Counted from the first letter of the stretch, positions 39,085 through 48,576 are shown. The stretch: 64,000 nucleotides of DNA from Aminipila butyrica (GCF_010669305.1 NZ_CP048649.1:1426001-1490000); one strand, 5' to 3'. Made by a program: numbers and translations. Notes: generated from the sequence alone by a model not told the origin.

Positions 39085-40107
39085 ATGGAGACAGTTAGAT
39101 TAGGAAAAACGGAGATTGTGACAAATAGGAATGGCTTTGGTGCGCTTCCGATTCAGCGAATCAGCGATGAAGAAGCGGTAAGCCTTATTTGCAGAGCCTA
39201 CGACCAGGGCATGACCTTTTTTGACACGGCAAGATTTTATACAGATAGTGAGCATAAACTGGGCCTGGCCTTGAAAAAGGTTCGAGACAAGGTATTTATT
39301 GCCTCGAAAACAGCGGCAGTAACTAGGGCGGCATTTTGGCAGGATTTAGAAACCACCCTTGGGAATCTACAGACGGATTACTTGGATATCTATCAATTCC
39401 ACAATCCAGAATTTTGTCCAAAGCCTGGGGATGAAAGCGGGGTTTATGAGTGCATGCTGGAAGCGAAAGAGCAGGGAAAAATCAGACATATTGGTATAAC
39501 CAATCACCGGTTGGGCATTGCGGAGGAAGCGATAGAATCTGGCTTATATGAGACACTTCAATTTCCTTTTTGTTACTTAGCCACGCCAGAAGAAATAAGG
39601 ATGGTCAGCCGTTGTCAGGAGGCGGACATGGGTTTTATCGCGATGAAAGCTCTATCGGGAGGGCTGATTACAAATTCGGCGGCAGCTTATGCTTTTGTGG
39701 CACAATATGAAAATGTACTGCCTATTTGGGGTGTCCAGCAGGCAGCGGAATTGGAGGAATTTTTATCTTACATAGAAAATCCGCCGATGATGACGAAAGC
39801 GTTACAGACCATCATCGATGAGGACCGAGATTCCCTGGCGGGAAATTTTTGCCGGGGCTGTGGATATTGCCTGCCCTGTCCCGTGGGGATTGAAATCAAT
39901 AATTGCGCCAGAATGTCCCTGCTTCTTCGGCGTTCCCCTTCTGAACTTCAACTGACGGAGGCTGTTCAAGAGAAAATGAGCAAGATTGAAAACTGTATTC
40001 ACTGCGGACAATGTGTAAAAAAATGTCCCTACCACTTAGATACGCCAGAGCTGCTGGCCAGGAATTTACAGGATTATAAAGAAGTTTTGGCCGGAAAGGC
40101 CTTATAG
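39085..40107 (+). CDS. Aldo/keto reductase with C-terminal 4Fe-4S domain
   Basis: Redox enzyme of 340 residues. The N-terminal ~255 residues form the aldo/keto reductase barrel, with Asp of FFDTARFYTDSE, Tyr in the same motif, Lys of IASKTA and His of YQFHNPE forming the usual tetrad. The C-terminus has FCRGCGYCLPCPVGIEI (near 254) and CIHCGQCVKKCPYHLDTP (near 306), cysteine-rich ferredoxin-like motifs seen in the oxidoreductases annotated as aldo/keto reductase iron-sulfur type. Substrate unknown. It is followed 47 bases later by the Nudix gene in the same direction. Confidence 0.93.
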   Translation: METVRLGKTEIVTNRNGFGALPIQRISDEEAVSLICRAYDQGMTFFDTARFYTDSEHKLGLALKKVRDKVFIASKTAAVTRAAFWQDLETTLGNLQTDYLDIYQFHNPEFCPKPGDESGVYECMLEAKEQGKIRHIGITNHRLGIAEEAIESGLYETLQFPFCYLATPEEIRMVSRCQEADMGFIAMKALSGGLITNSAAAYAFVAQYENVLPIWGVQQAAELEEFLSYIENPPMMTKALQTIIDEDRDSLAGNFCRGCGYCLPCPVGIEINNCARMSLLLRRSPSELQLTEAVQEKMSKIENCIHCGQCVKKCPYHLDTPELLARNLQDYKEVLAGKAL

Positions 40108-40154
40108 GGCTTGGAAGACGTTATAACAATATTTTAATTGGAAGGGATTATCCG

Positions 40155-40553
40155 ATGGTAGAAGTTGTAGCCGCTCTCTTGTGGGAGGGAGATAAATTTT
40201 TAATATGCCAGCGTCCTGCTCACAAAGCCCGGGGCCTCCTTTGGGAGTTTGCAGGCGGTAAGGTGGAGGTCGGGGAGACGAGGGAGCAGGCTTTAATTCG
40301 GGAATGTAGGGAAGAATTAGGTGTGACTGTTTCACTTGGGCATGTGTTTATGGAAGTTGTTCACGAATATGCAGATATAACCGTTCATCTGGTTCTTTTT
40401 AACGGCACTGTCCAGAGTGGTGTTTTACAGCGATTGGAGCACGAAGCACTCTGCTGGATTCATCCTCAGGACATTCCTCAGTATGAATTTTGTCCGGCAG
40501 ATGAAGCTATTCTTAAGCGGCTCCAAGAAGAGTTCAAAACAACACAGGCATAA
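40155..40553 (+). CDS. Nudix hydrolase, MutT-like
   Basis: Small hydrolase of 132 residues. The Nudix box is intact (GGKVEVGETREQALIRECREELGV, residues ~34-57), with the three metal-binding Glu. Length, the start VEVVAALLWEGDKFLICQRP and the flanking WEFAGGK resemble MutT-type 8-oxo-dGTP diphosphatases, which clean oxidised nucleotides. The neighbouring superoxide dismutase supports an oxidative-stress setting. Confidence 0.92.
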   Translation: MVEVVAALLWEGDKFLICQRPAHKARGLLWEFAGGKVEVGETREQALIRECREELGVTVSLGHVFMEVVHEYADITVHLVLFNGTVQSGVLQRLEHEALCWIHPQDIPQYEFCPADEAILKRLQEEFKTTQA

Positions 40554-40650
40554 ATAGGGGCAGACTGCCATAGATTCTATTATGGAGAAAATATCACTGG
40601 CAAGCGATATGGACAAAATATCAAATTTGAAATAAAAGCGAGGTGAAAGC

Positions 40651-41292
40651 ATGCTTCAAAATAACCAGCATTACAAATTTGTTAATACCCCTTTACCTTA
40701 TGCCTACGATGCACTAGAGCCTTATATTGATGCGAAGACCATGGAACTGCACCACAATCGGCATTTGCAGACTTATGTGGATAATCTGAATAATATTCTA
40801 AAAGACTATCCTGAATTGCAGGATATGACGCTAGTCCAGCTTATCTGCAATGCAGATCTTTTCCCAGAGGAAATTCGCCAGCCCATTATTAATAATGCAG
40901 GAGGCGTATTCAACCATCAATTTTACTTCAGTCAGTTGGGAAAGGTGAACGATGGCAGGCCTGCCGATCATTTAGGGATTGCCATTATAAACACGTTTGG
41001 CAGCTTTGAAGAATTTAAACAGCAGTTCAAAGAGGCCGCTCTGTCTGTGTTTGGATCAGGCTATGCCTGGCTGGTCTTGACTCCCGAAAAAGAACTGAAA
41101 ATCGTCACGACGGCTAATCAGGATGTGCCGCTTCCCTGTCACTACACCCCTATTTTAAATATTGACGTATGGGAACACGCGTATTACTTGAAACATTACA
41201 ATAAACGGGCTGATTATATCGACGACTGGTTCAATGTGGTGAACTGGAGTCGGATTGGACAATATTACATGCGCGGTATATCTCCCTGCTGA
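40651..41292 (+). CDS. Superoxide dismutase (Fe/Mn)
   Basis: Cytoplasmic enzyme of 213 residues that dismutates superoxide. The four metal ligands are visible: His in MELHHNRHLQTYV, His in GGVFNHQFYF, and Asp plus His in LNIDVWEHAYYL. N- and C-terminal Sod_Fe domains are complete, ending with WFNVVNW. Iron versus manganese use cannot be decided by reading. The ATG follows GAGGTGA. Confidence 0.95.
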   Translation: MLQNNQHYKFVNTPLPYAYDALEPYIDAKTMELHHNRHLQTYVDNLNNILKDYPELQDMTLVQLICNADLFPEEIRQPIINNAGGVFNHQFYFSQLGKVNDGRPADHLGIAIINTFGSFEEFKQQFKEAALSVFGSGYAWLVLTPEKELKIVTTANQDVPLPCHYTPILNIDVWEHAYYLKHYNKRADYIDDWFNVVNWSRIGQYYMRGISPC

Positions 41293-41297
41293 TAAAG

Positions 41298-41352
41298 CAG
41301 CTTGCATCAAAAAAGAAGAATTCTTCAAAATTTTGGTGCAGGCTGTTTTTTT
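41298..41352 (+). terminator. Terminator after superoxide dismutase
   Basis: CAGCTTGCATCAAAA pairs with TTTTGGTGCAGGCTG (with wobbles), followed by seven T. Confidence 0.88.
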
Positions 41353-41482
41353 ATGGAGAAAGTTTGAGAGAAAAATCTGAATAAAGGCTAGCCCTAATTG
41401 TAATTTAATGGTAGAATAGACCTGAAGGGAAAATGAACGTTACGGCTCTATCGTGTGTGAAAAAACAAAAGAGGTACCGCCC

Positions 41483-44308
41483 ATGAATGTACAAAAGAAG
41501 TTTACGATTATTGTATGTTTCATTTGTTTGACTTGTATCACCTTAACCGCCTTTATAGGCTATTACGCGGCCTCTAACGAACTGAAGGCTAAGAGCACGG
41601 AGAATGCTGAAATTTTGGCCTCTAATTACGCGAACCAAATTAACAACTGGATTTGGGAAAAGGCTGTTTTTTTAAATACTTTAACAGAATCCGTCATTTT
41701 GGTGAACAATTTAGATCGGGAATATTTGCATACGTATTTTCAGGACATGCTAAAGCACAATAATCCGGACGACGCCATCTATGACGTATTTTTTCAATAT
41801 CCTGACAGCTATATGGTTTGTGCCACGGATTTTGTGCCGGACGGTACTATGGATTACACCAAACGAAAATGGTATACGGCGCCTACCACCACCCACAAGC
41901 TATCGGTACAAACGGCTTATATGGATACTGATACTAAGCGGGAAATTATCACTATTTCCAGAGAGGTGGTGATTGACGGGGAGCTGAAAGGCGTATTAGC
42001 GGTGGATATTTTTGTGGATCAGATGGTAGACACCATCAATGCCATGGAGGTTCCAGAGGATTCTTATGGCTTTCTGCTGGATAGTGACTACGGTTTGGTG
42101 GTTCACCCCAACGAAGATTTTGGTTATGTGAATGCTGCCCCTTTGTCCTTAGCTCAGCTGGAGGGAAATCCCTATGAGGAGCTAATCACGGCTATTGACA
42201 ATGGAGCTGAGCCGCGGCAGTTGCTTTGGATTGAGGACTACGACGGTGAAACCAGGGCCTTTTTTGTCAGTCAGGTAGAGAGCTGTGGCTGGTACGTGGG
42301 CATTGCTATCGCAGAAAGTGTCTGGGCTAAAGCGGTGCGAAGCCTGTTGGTAGAATTTGCGTTGATTATGGTGGTCTTGAGCTTTATCATCAGCTTTTTG
42401 AGCGTATCTGTAGTGGTACGAGCCTTGCTGAAACCAGTGAGCCTTGCTGAATCTGCATCGAAAGCTAAGTCGGATTTCCTGGCCAACATGTCCCACGAGA
42501 TTCGCACGCCTATTCACGCCATGTTGGGGATGAATGAATTGATTCTACGGGAGGCCGAAGGCGAAAATATCTCCAGATATGCGGTGAACATTCGCAATGC
42601 CGGAAAGATGTTGCTATCCTTGGTCAACGACATTCTGGATTTTTCTAAAATTGAATCGGGCAAGATGGAGATCATGCCTGTGGAATATGAACTCTGCTCC
42701 ATGCTCAGTGATCTGATTAACATGATTGCTGGCAGGCTGGAGGAAAAAGGGTTGGAGTTGAAACTGGATATCGTCCCAGATATTCCTCACAGGCTATGGG
42801 GAGATGAGCGGCGAATCACCCAGATCATAGGAAATCTCTTGATTAATGCAGTAAAATATACCAAGGAAGGCACAGTCATTCTTCATGTTGGCTGGAGAAA
42901 GCTGGATGAACAGCAGATCGAGCTGCTGGTAGAAGTAGAGGATACGGGCATCGGTATCCGGCCGGAAGAACTGAATTTGCTGTTTATATCTTTTACTCGG
43001 TTAGATGAGGGGCGCAACGGCAGTATTGAGGGCACTGGACTGGGACTGAACATTACAAAGAGCTTGTTGGACATGATGGCAGGCCAACTGAGCGTTCGAA
43101 GCGTCTATGGGAGAGGATCCATATTTTCCGCGGTCATCCCCCAGAAGGTAATCAGCTATGAGGGAGTCGGCGACTTTCAGGAAAAATATGAAAACAGCGT
43201 AAAGCAGCGCCGCCATTATAAGGAAAGTTTTACTGCGCCAGAGGGAAAAATCCTTATCGTAGATGATAACGCCATGAATCTGGCGGTGGTGACGGGACTG
43301 CTTAAGAACACAAAATTGCAGATTCATACAGCCAGCAGCGGACGAGAATGTCTGGAAAAAGTCACCAAGAACACGTATCACGTAATCTTTATGGACCATA
43401 TGATGCCTGAGTTAGATGGACTGGAGACGTTTGAGCGAATGAAGACCCTCAGCGGCAACCTCAGTAAGGCAGCTCCGGTTATTGCCTTGACTGCTAATGC
43501 TATTTCAAATGCCAAAAAGATGTATTTGGACTATGGTTTTACTGATTACCTGTCCAAGCCTATAGAGGGCAGCAAACTGGAGCGGATTCTGTTGGAATAT
43601 TTACCGCCAGAGTTGGTCCATCTCGTGGAGGTGCCGGAAAAAATTATCCAGCAGGAGGGTAGCGGCAAGGAGGAAGAAACAGGCCTAGAAGACTATATCA
43701 ATAGAGAGATTGGATTAGCCTACTCGGGAGGCCAGCCGGAAAAGTATTTGGAGATTTTGCACATCTATGCGCAGATGGGGCCAGAATTTCTCCAGAATAT
43801 AGAGGCCGCGTACAAGGCGGCAGATTGGAAGTTGTATGCTATTTTAGTGCATGGTTTGAAGAGTACTTCCCTGGGGGTCGGTGCAGAAGAGCTGTCGAAA
43901 GGGGCAGAGCGCTTAGAGACGGCAGCGAAGTCAGGGGAAGTGGACTATATTTTCCAGCATCATGGGAAACTGTGTGAAATGTATGAGAAGGTACTAGAAC
44001 AGATTCGCTCCTATTTACACAGGATTGAAAAAAAGTGTGCTGTTCAAGGGGAAGGCGTAAAGATGGATGCGGAAAGGGCTGAGCAGGCAATCCCGGTGCC
44101 GTTGCTGAAAGAGCGGCTGCTGGCTTTGGATGAGTCCATCAGTACCTTTGAGCGAATGGAAGCTCAGAGGATTTTGGAAGAACTTTGGGAAAAGTCCTGT
44201 CAGGGCTTGCTGCTGGCTGATGATATGCAGGATATCAGTCATAAGCTAGAAAATTTCGAATATGAAGAAGCAAAAAAGACAATCCACCTTTTGCTGGGGC
44301 GGTTTTAG
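41483..44308 (+). CDS. Hybrid sensor kinase with receiver and HPt domains
   Basis: Membrane-bound hybrid kinase of 941 residues. TM1 (6-28), an extracytoplasmic Cache sensor (about 32-285) and TM2 (about 291-312) are followed by HisKA with phosphoacceptor His338 (NMSHEIRTP) and HATPase_c (NAVKYT, DTGIGI, GTGLGL). A receiver (about 588-705, IVDDNAMN, FMDHMMPE, LSKPI) and an HPt domain with His790 (LVHGLKSTS) complete an internal phosphorelay. About 90 further helical residues follow. An in-frame GTG lies 30 bases upstream, but ATG at 41483 has AGAGG at good spacing. The HD-GYP regulator gene follows and is the likely final phosphate acceptor. Confidence 0.94.
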   Translation: MNVQKKFTIIVCFICLTCITLTAFIGYYAASNELKAKSTENAEILASNYANQINNWIWEKAVFLNTLTESVILVNNLDREYLHTYFQDMLKHNNPDDAIYDVFFQYPDSYMVCATDFVPDGTMDYTKRKWYTAPTTTHKLSVQTAYMDTDTKREIITISREVVIDGELKGVLAVDIFVDQMVDTINAMEVPEDSYGFLLDSDYGLVVHPNEDFGYVNAAPLSLAQLEGNPYEELITAIDNGAEPRQLLWIEDYDGETRAFFVSQVESCGWYVGIAIAESVWAKAVRSLLVEFALIMVVLSFIISFLSVSVVVRALLKPVSLAESASKAKSDFLANMSHEIRTPIHAMLGMNELILREAEGENISRYAVNIRNAGKMLLSLVNDILDFSKIESGKMEIMPVEYELCSMLSDLINMIAGRLEEKGLELKLDIVPDIPHRLWGDERRITQIIGNLLINAVKYTKEGTVILHVGWRKLDEQQIELLVEVEDTGIGIRPEELNLLFISFTRLDEGRNGSIEGTGLGLNITKSLLDMMAGQLSVRSVYGRGSIFSAVIPQKVISYEGVGDFQEKYENSVKQRRHYKESFTAPEGKILIVDDNAMNLAVVTGLLKNTKLQIHTASSGRECLEKVTKNTYHVIFMDHMMPELDGLETFERMKTLSGNLSKAAPVIALTANAISNAKKMYLDYGFTDYLSKPIEGSKLERILLEYLPPELVHLVEVPEKIIQQEGSGKEEETGLEDYINREIGLAYSGGQPEKYLEILHIYAQMGPEFLQNIEAAYKAADWKLYAILVHGLKSTSLGVGAEELSKGAERLETAAKSGEVDYIFQHHGKLCEMYEKVLEQIRSYLHRIEKKCAVQGEGVKMDAERAEQAIPVPLLKERLLALDESISTFERMEAQRILEELWEKSCQGLLLADDMQDISHKLENFEYEEAKKTIHLLLGRF

Positions 44309-44404
44309 CCCCGAAAGAGAACTCCCGGTTGATGCCGGGGCGCGAAACAGAGATGAGGCAGTTGAAATATGCTTGATGTGAGTTATGTCTGGAGGTAAGG
44401 CAGA

Positions 44405-45499
44405 ATGCGGCAAATGATTCTTATTGTGGACGATAATCGGTCAAATATCAAAATCGCTCAGACGATTTTGGAAAAAGAGTATCGGGTAGGTGCGGCCTTG
44501 TCAGGGGGAAAGGCATTGCAGTTTCTATCCCTAGCGATACCGGATTTAATTCTGCTGGATATTAATATGCCGGATATGGATGGGTTTGCAGTCATGGAGG
44601 AATTAAAAAAGAATCCGGAATGGCGAGAAATTCCTGTAATTTTTTTGACGGCTGACGGAAACCCTCACACGGAGGCTAAATGCTTTAATATGGGCGCCGT
44701 GGATTTTATCTCGAAGCCATTTGTCCCAGAGGTCATTCAAAACCGCATCAATCGGACTTTGGAATTGCAGCTATACAAGAAGAACCTGGAGAAGGCTGTT
44801 CGCGATCAGTCCATGAAAATTTTACAGCAGGCGGAAGAACTTGCTCGGAAGCAGCAAGAACTGATGGCTATCCAACAAGAAGTAATCATCGGCATGGCCA
44901 ATCTCATTGAGGAGCGGGATGACAGCACCGGAGGCCATATTAAGCGGACCAGTGAATATGTGGAGTTGATTGCCAGAGCCTTGAGAGAGAAGGGAAGGTT
45001 TGAATATATTTTAGATAAGGAATACATAGAGACTCTTTACAAGGCGGCACCTATGCACGATGTAGGAAAGATTTATATTCCTGATGTCATCTTGAAAAAG
45101 CCTGGCAAGCTGACCAATAAAGAGTTTGAGGTGATGAAGAAGCACGCTGAGCAGGGAGGGCGGGTCATAAACTCCACGATGGCAAAGATTGAGAAGCAGG
45201 AGTTTATCGACATTGCCTATGACATTGCTACCAGCCACCACGAAAAATGGGATGGCAGCGGCTATCCGAAAGGGATAAAGGGACAGGATATTCCGTTAAG
45301 TGCCAGAATCATGGCAGTAGCTGACGTATTTGATGCTTTGGTATCCCGGCGTTGTTACAAAGAGCCCATGGATAGTCAGGAGGCCTTTGCGATCATCGCT
45401 GAAGGCAGCGGCACGCATTTTGACCCAGAGATTGCTGCGGTGTTCATTGAATTACGGGAGGAAATTGAGGCAATCTTGCATAGTAATTGCCCGTTATAA
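44405..45499 (+). CDS. HD-GYP response regulator (predicted c-di-GMP phosphodiesterase)
   Basis: Response regulator of 364 residues. The receiver (1-120) has IVDDNRSN and phosphoacceptor Asp near 53 (LLDINMPD). A coiled linker leads to an HD-GYP domain (about 170-355) with the metal-site HD in MHDVGKIYIPD and the signature SHHEKWDGSGYPKG (near 277). HD-GYP proteins break c-di-GMP down to GMP. It starts 96 bases after the hybrid kinase, and the pair makes a complete sensor-to-c-di-GMP circuit. No GGDEF protein is in the window. Confidence 0.95.
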   Translation: MRQMILIVDDNRSNIKIAQTILEKEYRVGAALSGGKALQFLSLAIPDLILLDINMPDMDGFAVMEELKKNPEWREIPVIFLTADGNPHTEAKCFNMGAVDFISKPFVPEVIQNRINRTLELQLYKKNLEKAVRDQSMKILQQAEELARKQQELMAIQQEVIIGMANLIEERDDSTGGHIKRTSEYVELIARALREKGRFEYILDKEYIETLYKAAPMHDVGKIYIPDVILKKPGKLTNKEFEVMKKHAEQGGRVINSTMAKIEKQEFIDIAYDIATSHHEKWDGSGYPKGIKGQDIPLSARIMAVADVFDALVSRRCYKEPMDSQEAFAIIAEGSGTHFDPEIAAVFIELREEIEAILHSNCPL

Positions 45500-45536
45500 A
45501 GGCGGTATGCAGATTGGAATCAAGAGAAGAGATAAA

Positions 45537-45583
45537 AACAGGACCGGAAAAAATAGCATACGTTATTTTTCGGTCCTGTTGCC
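45537..45583 (+). terminator. Terminator after the HD-GYP gene
   Basis: AACAGGACCGGAAAAAATA pairs with TATTTTTCGGTCCTGTT around GCATACG. It may work in both directions between convergent genes. Confidence 0.8.
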
Positions 45584-45625
45584 GTTTATTCTTAAAAATT
45601 ATAAATGGGGGACGACTGTCTTCTC

Positions 45626-46297
45626 TTAAAATCGGTCACTGTAGTTTAAAAGTTTCCGCAGGTATCCGCCCTGAACCCTGCTTGCTTTTGAAGAGGATTT
45701 TTTCCCCGGAGATTCTAGCACCGGGGCTTGATTGACTTCGGATGGAGTGGTGGTTCTCTCCGAAGCTTCTCTAGTGTTGGCAGGTTGTCCGCTTCTGCTG
45801 GAGCCGAATAAGGGCCTGTCCGAATCCAGCGGCCATATGGCGCCTTCCAGCCCTTCTGGGGATGTAGTCAACAAGGCATAGGTGCCTGGACCGCCCGTCG
45901 CAGGTAAAGATAGGCTTCCGGGGTTAACCAGATAGAGGCCCTCCACTTCTGCAAACAGCGGCTTATGTGTGTGGCCAAAGAGGGCTGCTACGCAGCCTTC
46001 CTCTTCGGCTCGGTAAAGGATGTTTTGATAGGACATCTTCACATTTTCCATGTGGCCATGAGACAGGTAGAGTTTGCCGCATTCTGTTGGAAAAACGGTA
46101 AACTCGTTGGGACCGTAAGCTCTATCCATATTGCCTCGAACAGAGATGATGTCCACCCCCAATCGGCGTTTCAACTCTTGAGCATCCCGCTGGCAGTCCC
46201 CCAGATGGATGAGCACGTCCACGCCGGAAAGTTGTTCGTAGACCTGAAAGGCCTTCTCCAGATTGCCGTGGGTATCGCTGATTACTAATAGCTTCAA
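45626..46297 (-). CDS. YfcE/MJ0936-family metallophosphoesterase
   Basis: Phosphodiesterase of 223 residues. Metal ligands are in ISDTHGN, HLGDCQ, VRGNMD, SHGH and FGHTHKP, with NPGSLSLPATG closing the site; all are typical of the YfcE group, which cleaves phosphodiester bonds in vitro. Residues after about 160 form a Ser/Pro-rich tail of ~60 residues not usual for the family. The start is TTG at 46297, overlapping the upstream stop (TTGA), with GGAGG nearby. Confidence 0.88.
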   Translation of the reverse strand: MKLLVISDTHGNLEKAFQVYEQLSGVDVLIHLGDCQRDAQELKRRLGVDIISVRGNMDRAYGPNEFTVFPTECGKLYLSHGHMENVKMSYQNILYRAEEEGCVAALFGHTHKPLFAEVEGLYLVNPGSLSLPATGGPGTYALLTTSPEGLEGAIWPLDSDRPLFGSSRSGQPANTREASERTTTPSEVNQAPVLESPGKKSSSKASRVQGGYLRKLLNYSDRF

Positions 46298-46896
46298 CCT
46301 TTTTCGCCTCCCGCATAATAGAATTTAAACTTTAGATAGCCTTCGGCGCTGTCCAGATAGAGCAGTTCAAAGAATTCAGCTGCTTTTTGTACTGGTTCAA
46401 TGCGGCTCAGATCAATCATCAATTGATGTTGATCGACAAAGATAAAATCAGCCTTGGTCAATTTTATTGCCCGTTGGAGGGCTGAACCGCCGGAAATCGC
46501 TGCTTTCAAGGCCATAGATTGCATGACATTGCCCAAGGAGGATACATCCTCCTGAAATGAAGCGTAAATTCTGGTGCCTTCTTCTGAGAAGCGGAGATCC
46601 TTAATGGAAAACAAGTATTTAGCCGCCACTGGTCCCAGCTGTTTCAAATTCAGCCGCAGGTCTAACATGATGCAGCCGTTCTGGAAGAGCATAGTATAAT
46701 CTTTCAAGTATTCCTGTAAGGCCTGTATAGACATGATTCGTTCTTTCAGCCCCACATTGACCAGGTAATCCGGGACCTTTAAGCACCCGTCTTCGATATC
46801 CTCCGGCTCAAAGTAATCGGCCAAGGCCAGGATTTCCGCTTTGTTCCTGAGCCCAAAAGCAATGATTTTTTTTAATGTAGCATCGTTCATATTCAA
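46294..46896 (-). CDS. Conserved-looking protein of unknown function
   Basis: Soluble protein of 200 residues that I do not recognise. It is mostly helical at the N-terminus (NDATLKKIIAFGLRNKAEILALADYF) and more beta-like toward the end (FFELLYLDSAEGYLKFKFYYAGG). No membrane segments or known catalytic motif is seen. The start is TTG at 46896 or ATG at 46890; spacing to GAGGGG favours the TTG slightly. It lies between MgtC and the phosphodiesterase, overlapping the latter by 4 bases, so it belongs to their operon. Confidence 0.75.
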   Translation of the reverse strand: MNMNDATLKKIIAFGLRNKAEILALADYFEPEDIEDGCLKVPDYLVNVGLKERIMSIQALQEYLKDYTMLFQNGCIMLDLRLNLKQLGPVAAKYLFSIKDLRFSEEGTRIYASFQEDVSSLGNVMQSMALKAAISGGSALQRAIKLTKADFIFVDQHQLMIDLSRIEPVQKAAEFFELLYLDSAEGYLKFKFYYAGGEKG

Positions 46897-46921
46897 TGTA
46901 TCACCCCTCTTATCTGTAATT

Positions 46922-47623
46922 TTAAAGCTGCTCTAATAACAGCATTCCCTGAAACTCGTTCATCATAGCGCTTATTTCATCAAAATGAAGATTTTTTGGC
47001 AGCTTGATGGACAGGTGAAAGCCGGCACCACCGCTGCCAGCTAAAGGACCTGAGCTGCTGACGTGGTTTTCTAAGATGGTAATATCCATCTCTTTCACCG
47101 TTGCCACCAAATCCTTGAAGTTTTGGAGAGAATCCATCTCCACGTATAGGTTGACTACGCGAGCGTGTTGATAAAAATAGTTTTCTACTTTAGGCAGTAC
47201 CGCCAGGCTGATAAAAATCAGCAGTCCGGAGATTAAGGCTCCGGAATAAAAGCCAATACCCAGAGCCAGCCCTAAACAGGCAGAAGCCCATAAACCAGCA
47301 GCGGTGGTCAGCCCTTTGATGCGGTGTTTCCCTGTGACAAATATGGTGCCTACGCCCAGAAAGCCCACTCCGGTGATAACTTGGGCGCCCAGGCGAGCCG
47401 GATCAGAGCCGGGAGCTAGGTTTTGGCAGATGTACTGATTGGTCAGCATGGCTAAGGTGGCTCCTACACAGACCAGAATATGGGTACGAAAGCCTGCCGG
47501 ATGATTGTTAGTGCCTCGCTCCAGCCCGATGATGCCTCCCAGAAGGAAAGCCAGCAGCAGCCGGAGGGTTATGGACAGCAGGTTTACGTCGTACAAGTAG
47601 AATGGTAATTGAAATTCAGCCAT
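46922..47623 (-). CDS. MgtC/SapB family membrane protein
   Basis: Membrane protein of 233 residues. The N-terminal ~140 residues have four to five membrane segments with the family motif LLLAFLLGGIIGLERGTNNHPAGFRTHILVCVG. The C-terminal ~85 residues are a soluble ACT-like domain. MgtC proteins act in magnesium-limitation adaptation and interact with membrane ATPases in other bacteria; the role here is not shown. It is the first gene of a three-gene minus-strand operon. Confidence 0.92.
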   Translation of the reverse strand: MAEFQLPFYLYDVNLLSITLRLLLAFLLGGIIGLERGTNNHPAGFRTHILVCVGATLAMLTNQYICQNLAPGSDPARLGAQVITGVGFLGVGTIFVTGKHRIKGLTTAAGLWASACLGLALGIGFYSGALISGLLIFISLAVLPKVENYFYQHARVVNLYVEMDSLQNFKDLVATVKEMDITILENHVSSSGPLAGSGGAGFHLSIKLPKNLHFDEISAMMNEFQGMLLLEQL

Positions 47624-47822
47624 AAAGACAGCTCCTTTTTGTTAGAAGATAATGAACCTCTGCACGTAAAGGCGTTGCCATCAGAAGTGTTCATTGGACC
47701 ATGCTTTGGCGCAGCTTGTATAGTCTTGCATGGTATAGTATTTAAGTATATGTAATTGTATCATAATGTGTTAATATATACAAAAGAAAGAATGTAAAAA
47801 TTCTCATATGGGGAGGTGGACC

Positions 47823-48542
47823 ATGTATCAGGAAATTTTGAAAAAGCGATCCATGTTAAACGACAGAAAGCCCTATAGCACGGAAAAAAGAATAGAAATA
47901 AAAGAAGCGGGGCTGAGAGACCTCATCTTTACGTCCCTGCATCTGGAGGGGAGCTGCATAAAAAAAGAACAGGTTCAGCAGATTTTGCGAGAAGAGTTTG
48001 TGCCAGAGGTAATCTTGGCGGACCATATGGCCATTCAGCAGTATCGGGAGTTGGCGGTCCACATGGAGTCGTTACTGGAGCTGCAAAGTGATTTAAGCCT
48101 CCAGGTCATAAAGGAACTCCACGGCTTTAACAGTGAGGTAGAGCCTGTTAGCTGGCGTAGGTGCAATCCGCTGGTCTATACCTTAGACTACAATCCGCCA
48201 CCCTGGCAGGAGGTTGACGAACGGATGGAGTTTTTTATCCGCTGGAGTTATGGGGCAGAGGAGGCTAAGGGCAATGCTATTCTGAAGGCGGCTTATCTCC
48301 ATCATAAATTTTTGGAAATTTATCCCTTTGAGCAGAACTGCGAAGGAACAGCGCGAATCCTGATGTATTACAGCCTCTTGAGAGAAGGGTACCCCCTCTT
48401 CCAGTTACGGCTAAGCGAGAGGGAATATAATCAGTCTATCGTGGACTATTTAAAGCATCAAAATGTGGATCCTTTCTATCAGGCCCTGGAGAGGAGTGTT
48501 TTTAATCAGTTGGACGTGCTTCTGCAGATGACCGAGGAATAA
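47823..48542 (+). CDS. Fic-fold protein with degenerate active site
   Basis: Protein of 239 residues related to Fic AMP-transferases. The N-terminal inhibitory-helix motif is recognisable (TSLHLEGS, Glu at residue 42; family pattern [ST]xxxE[GN]). The Fic helix is there, HHKFLEIYPFEQNCEGTARILMYY-like, but the catalytic motif HPFxDGNGRxxR reads YPFEQNCEGTAR (residues 167-178). The catalytic His is Tyr and the Asp and GNGR anion hole are lost, so AMP transfer by the known mechanism is unlikely. The start at 47823 is set by GGGAGG at 47810-47816. It is a single gene; a binding or regulatory role is inference. Confidence 0.75.
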   Translation: MYQEILKKRSMLNDRKPYSTEKRIEIKEAGLRDLIFTSLHLEGSCIKKEQVQQILREEFVPEVILADHMAIQQYRELAVHMESLLELQSDLSLQVIKELHGFNSEVEPVSWRRCNPLVYTLDYNPPPWQEVDERMEFFIRWSYGAEEAKGNAILKAAYLHHKFLEIYPFEQNCEGTARILMYYSLLREGYPLFQLRLSEREYNQSIVDYLKHQNVDPFYQALERSVFNQLDVLLQMTEE

Positions 48543-48544
48543 CA

Positions 48545-48573
48545 AAAAGAACGGATGGAAGTCCGTTCTTTTT
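48545..48573. terminator. Bidirectional terminator between the Fic-like gene and argG
   Basis: AAAAGAACGGA pairs with TCCGTTCTTTT around a 6-base loop; A and T flanks suit both directions. Confidence 0.88.
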
Positions 48574-48576
48574 ATA

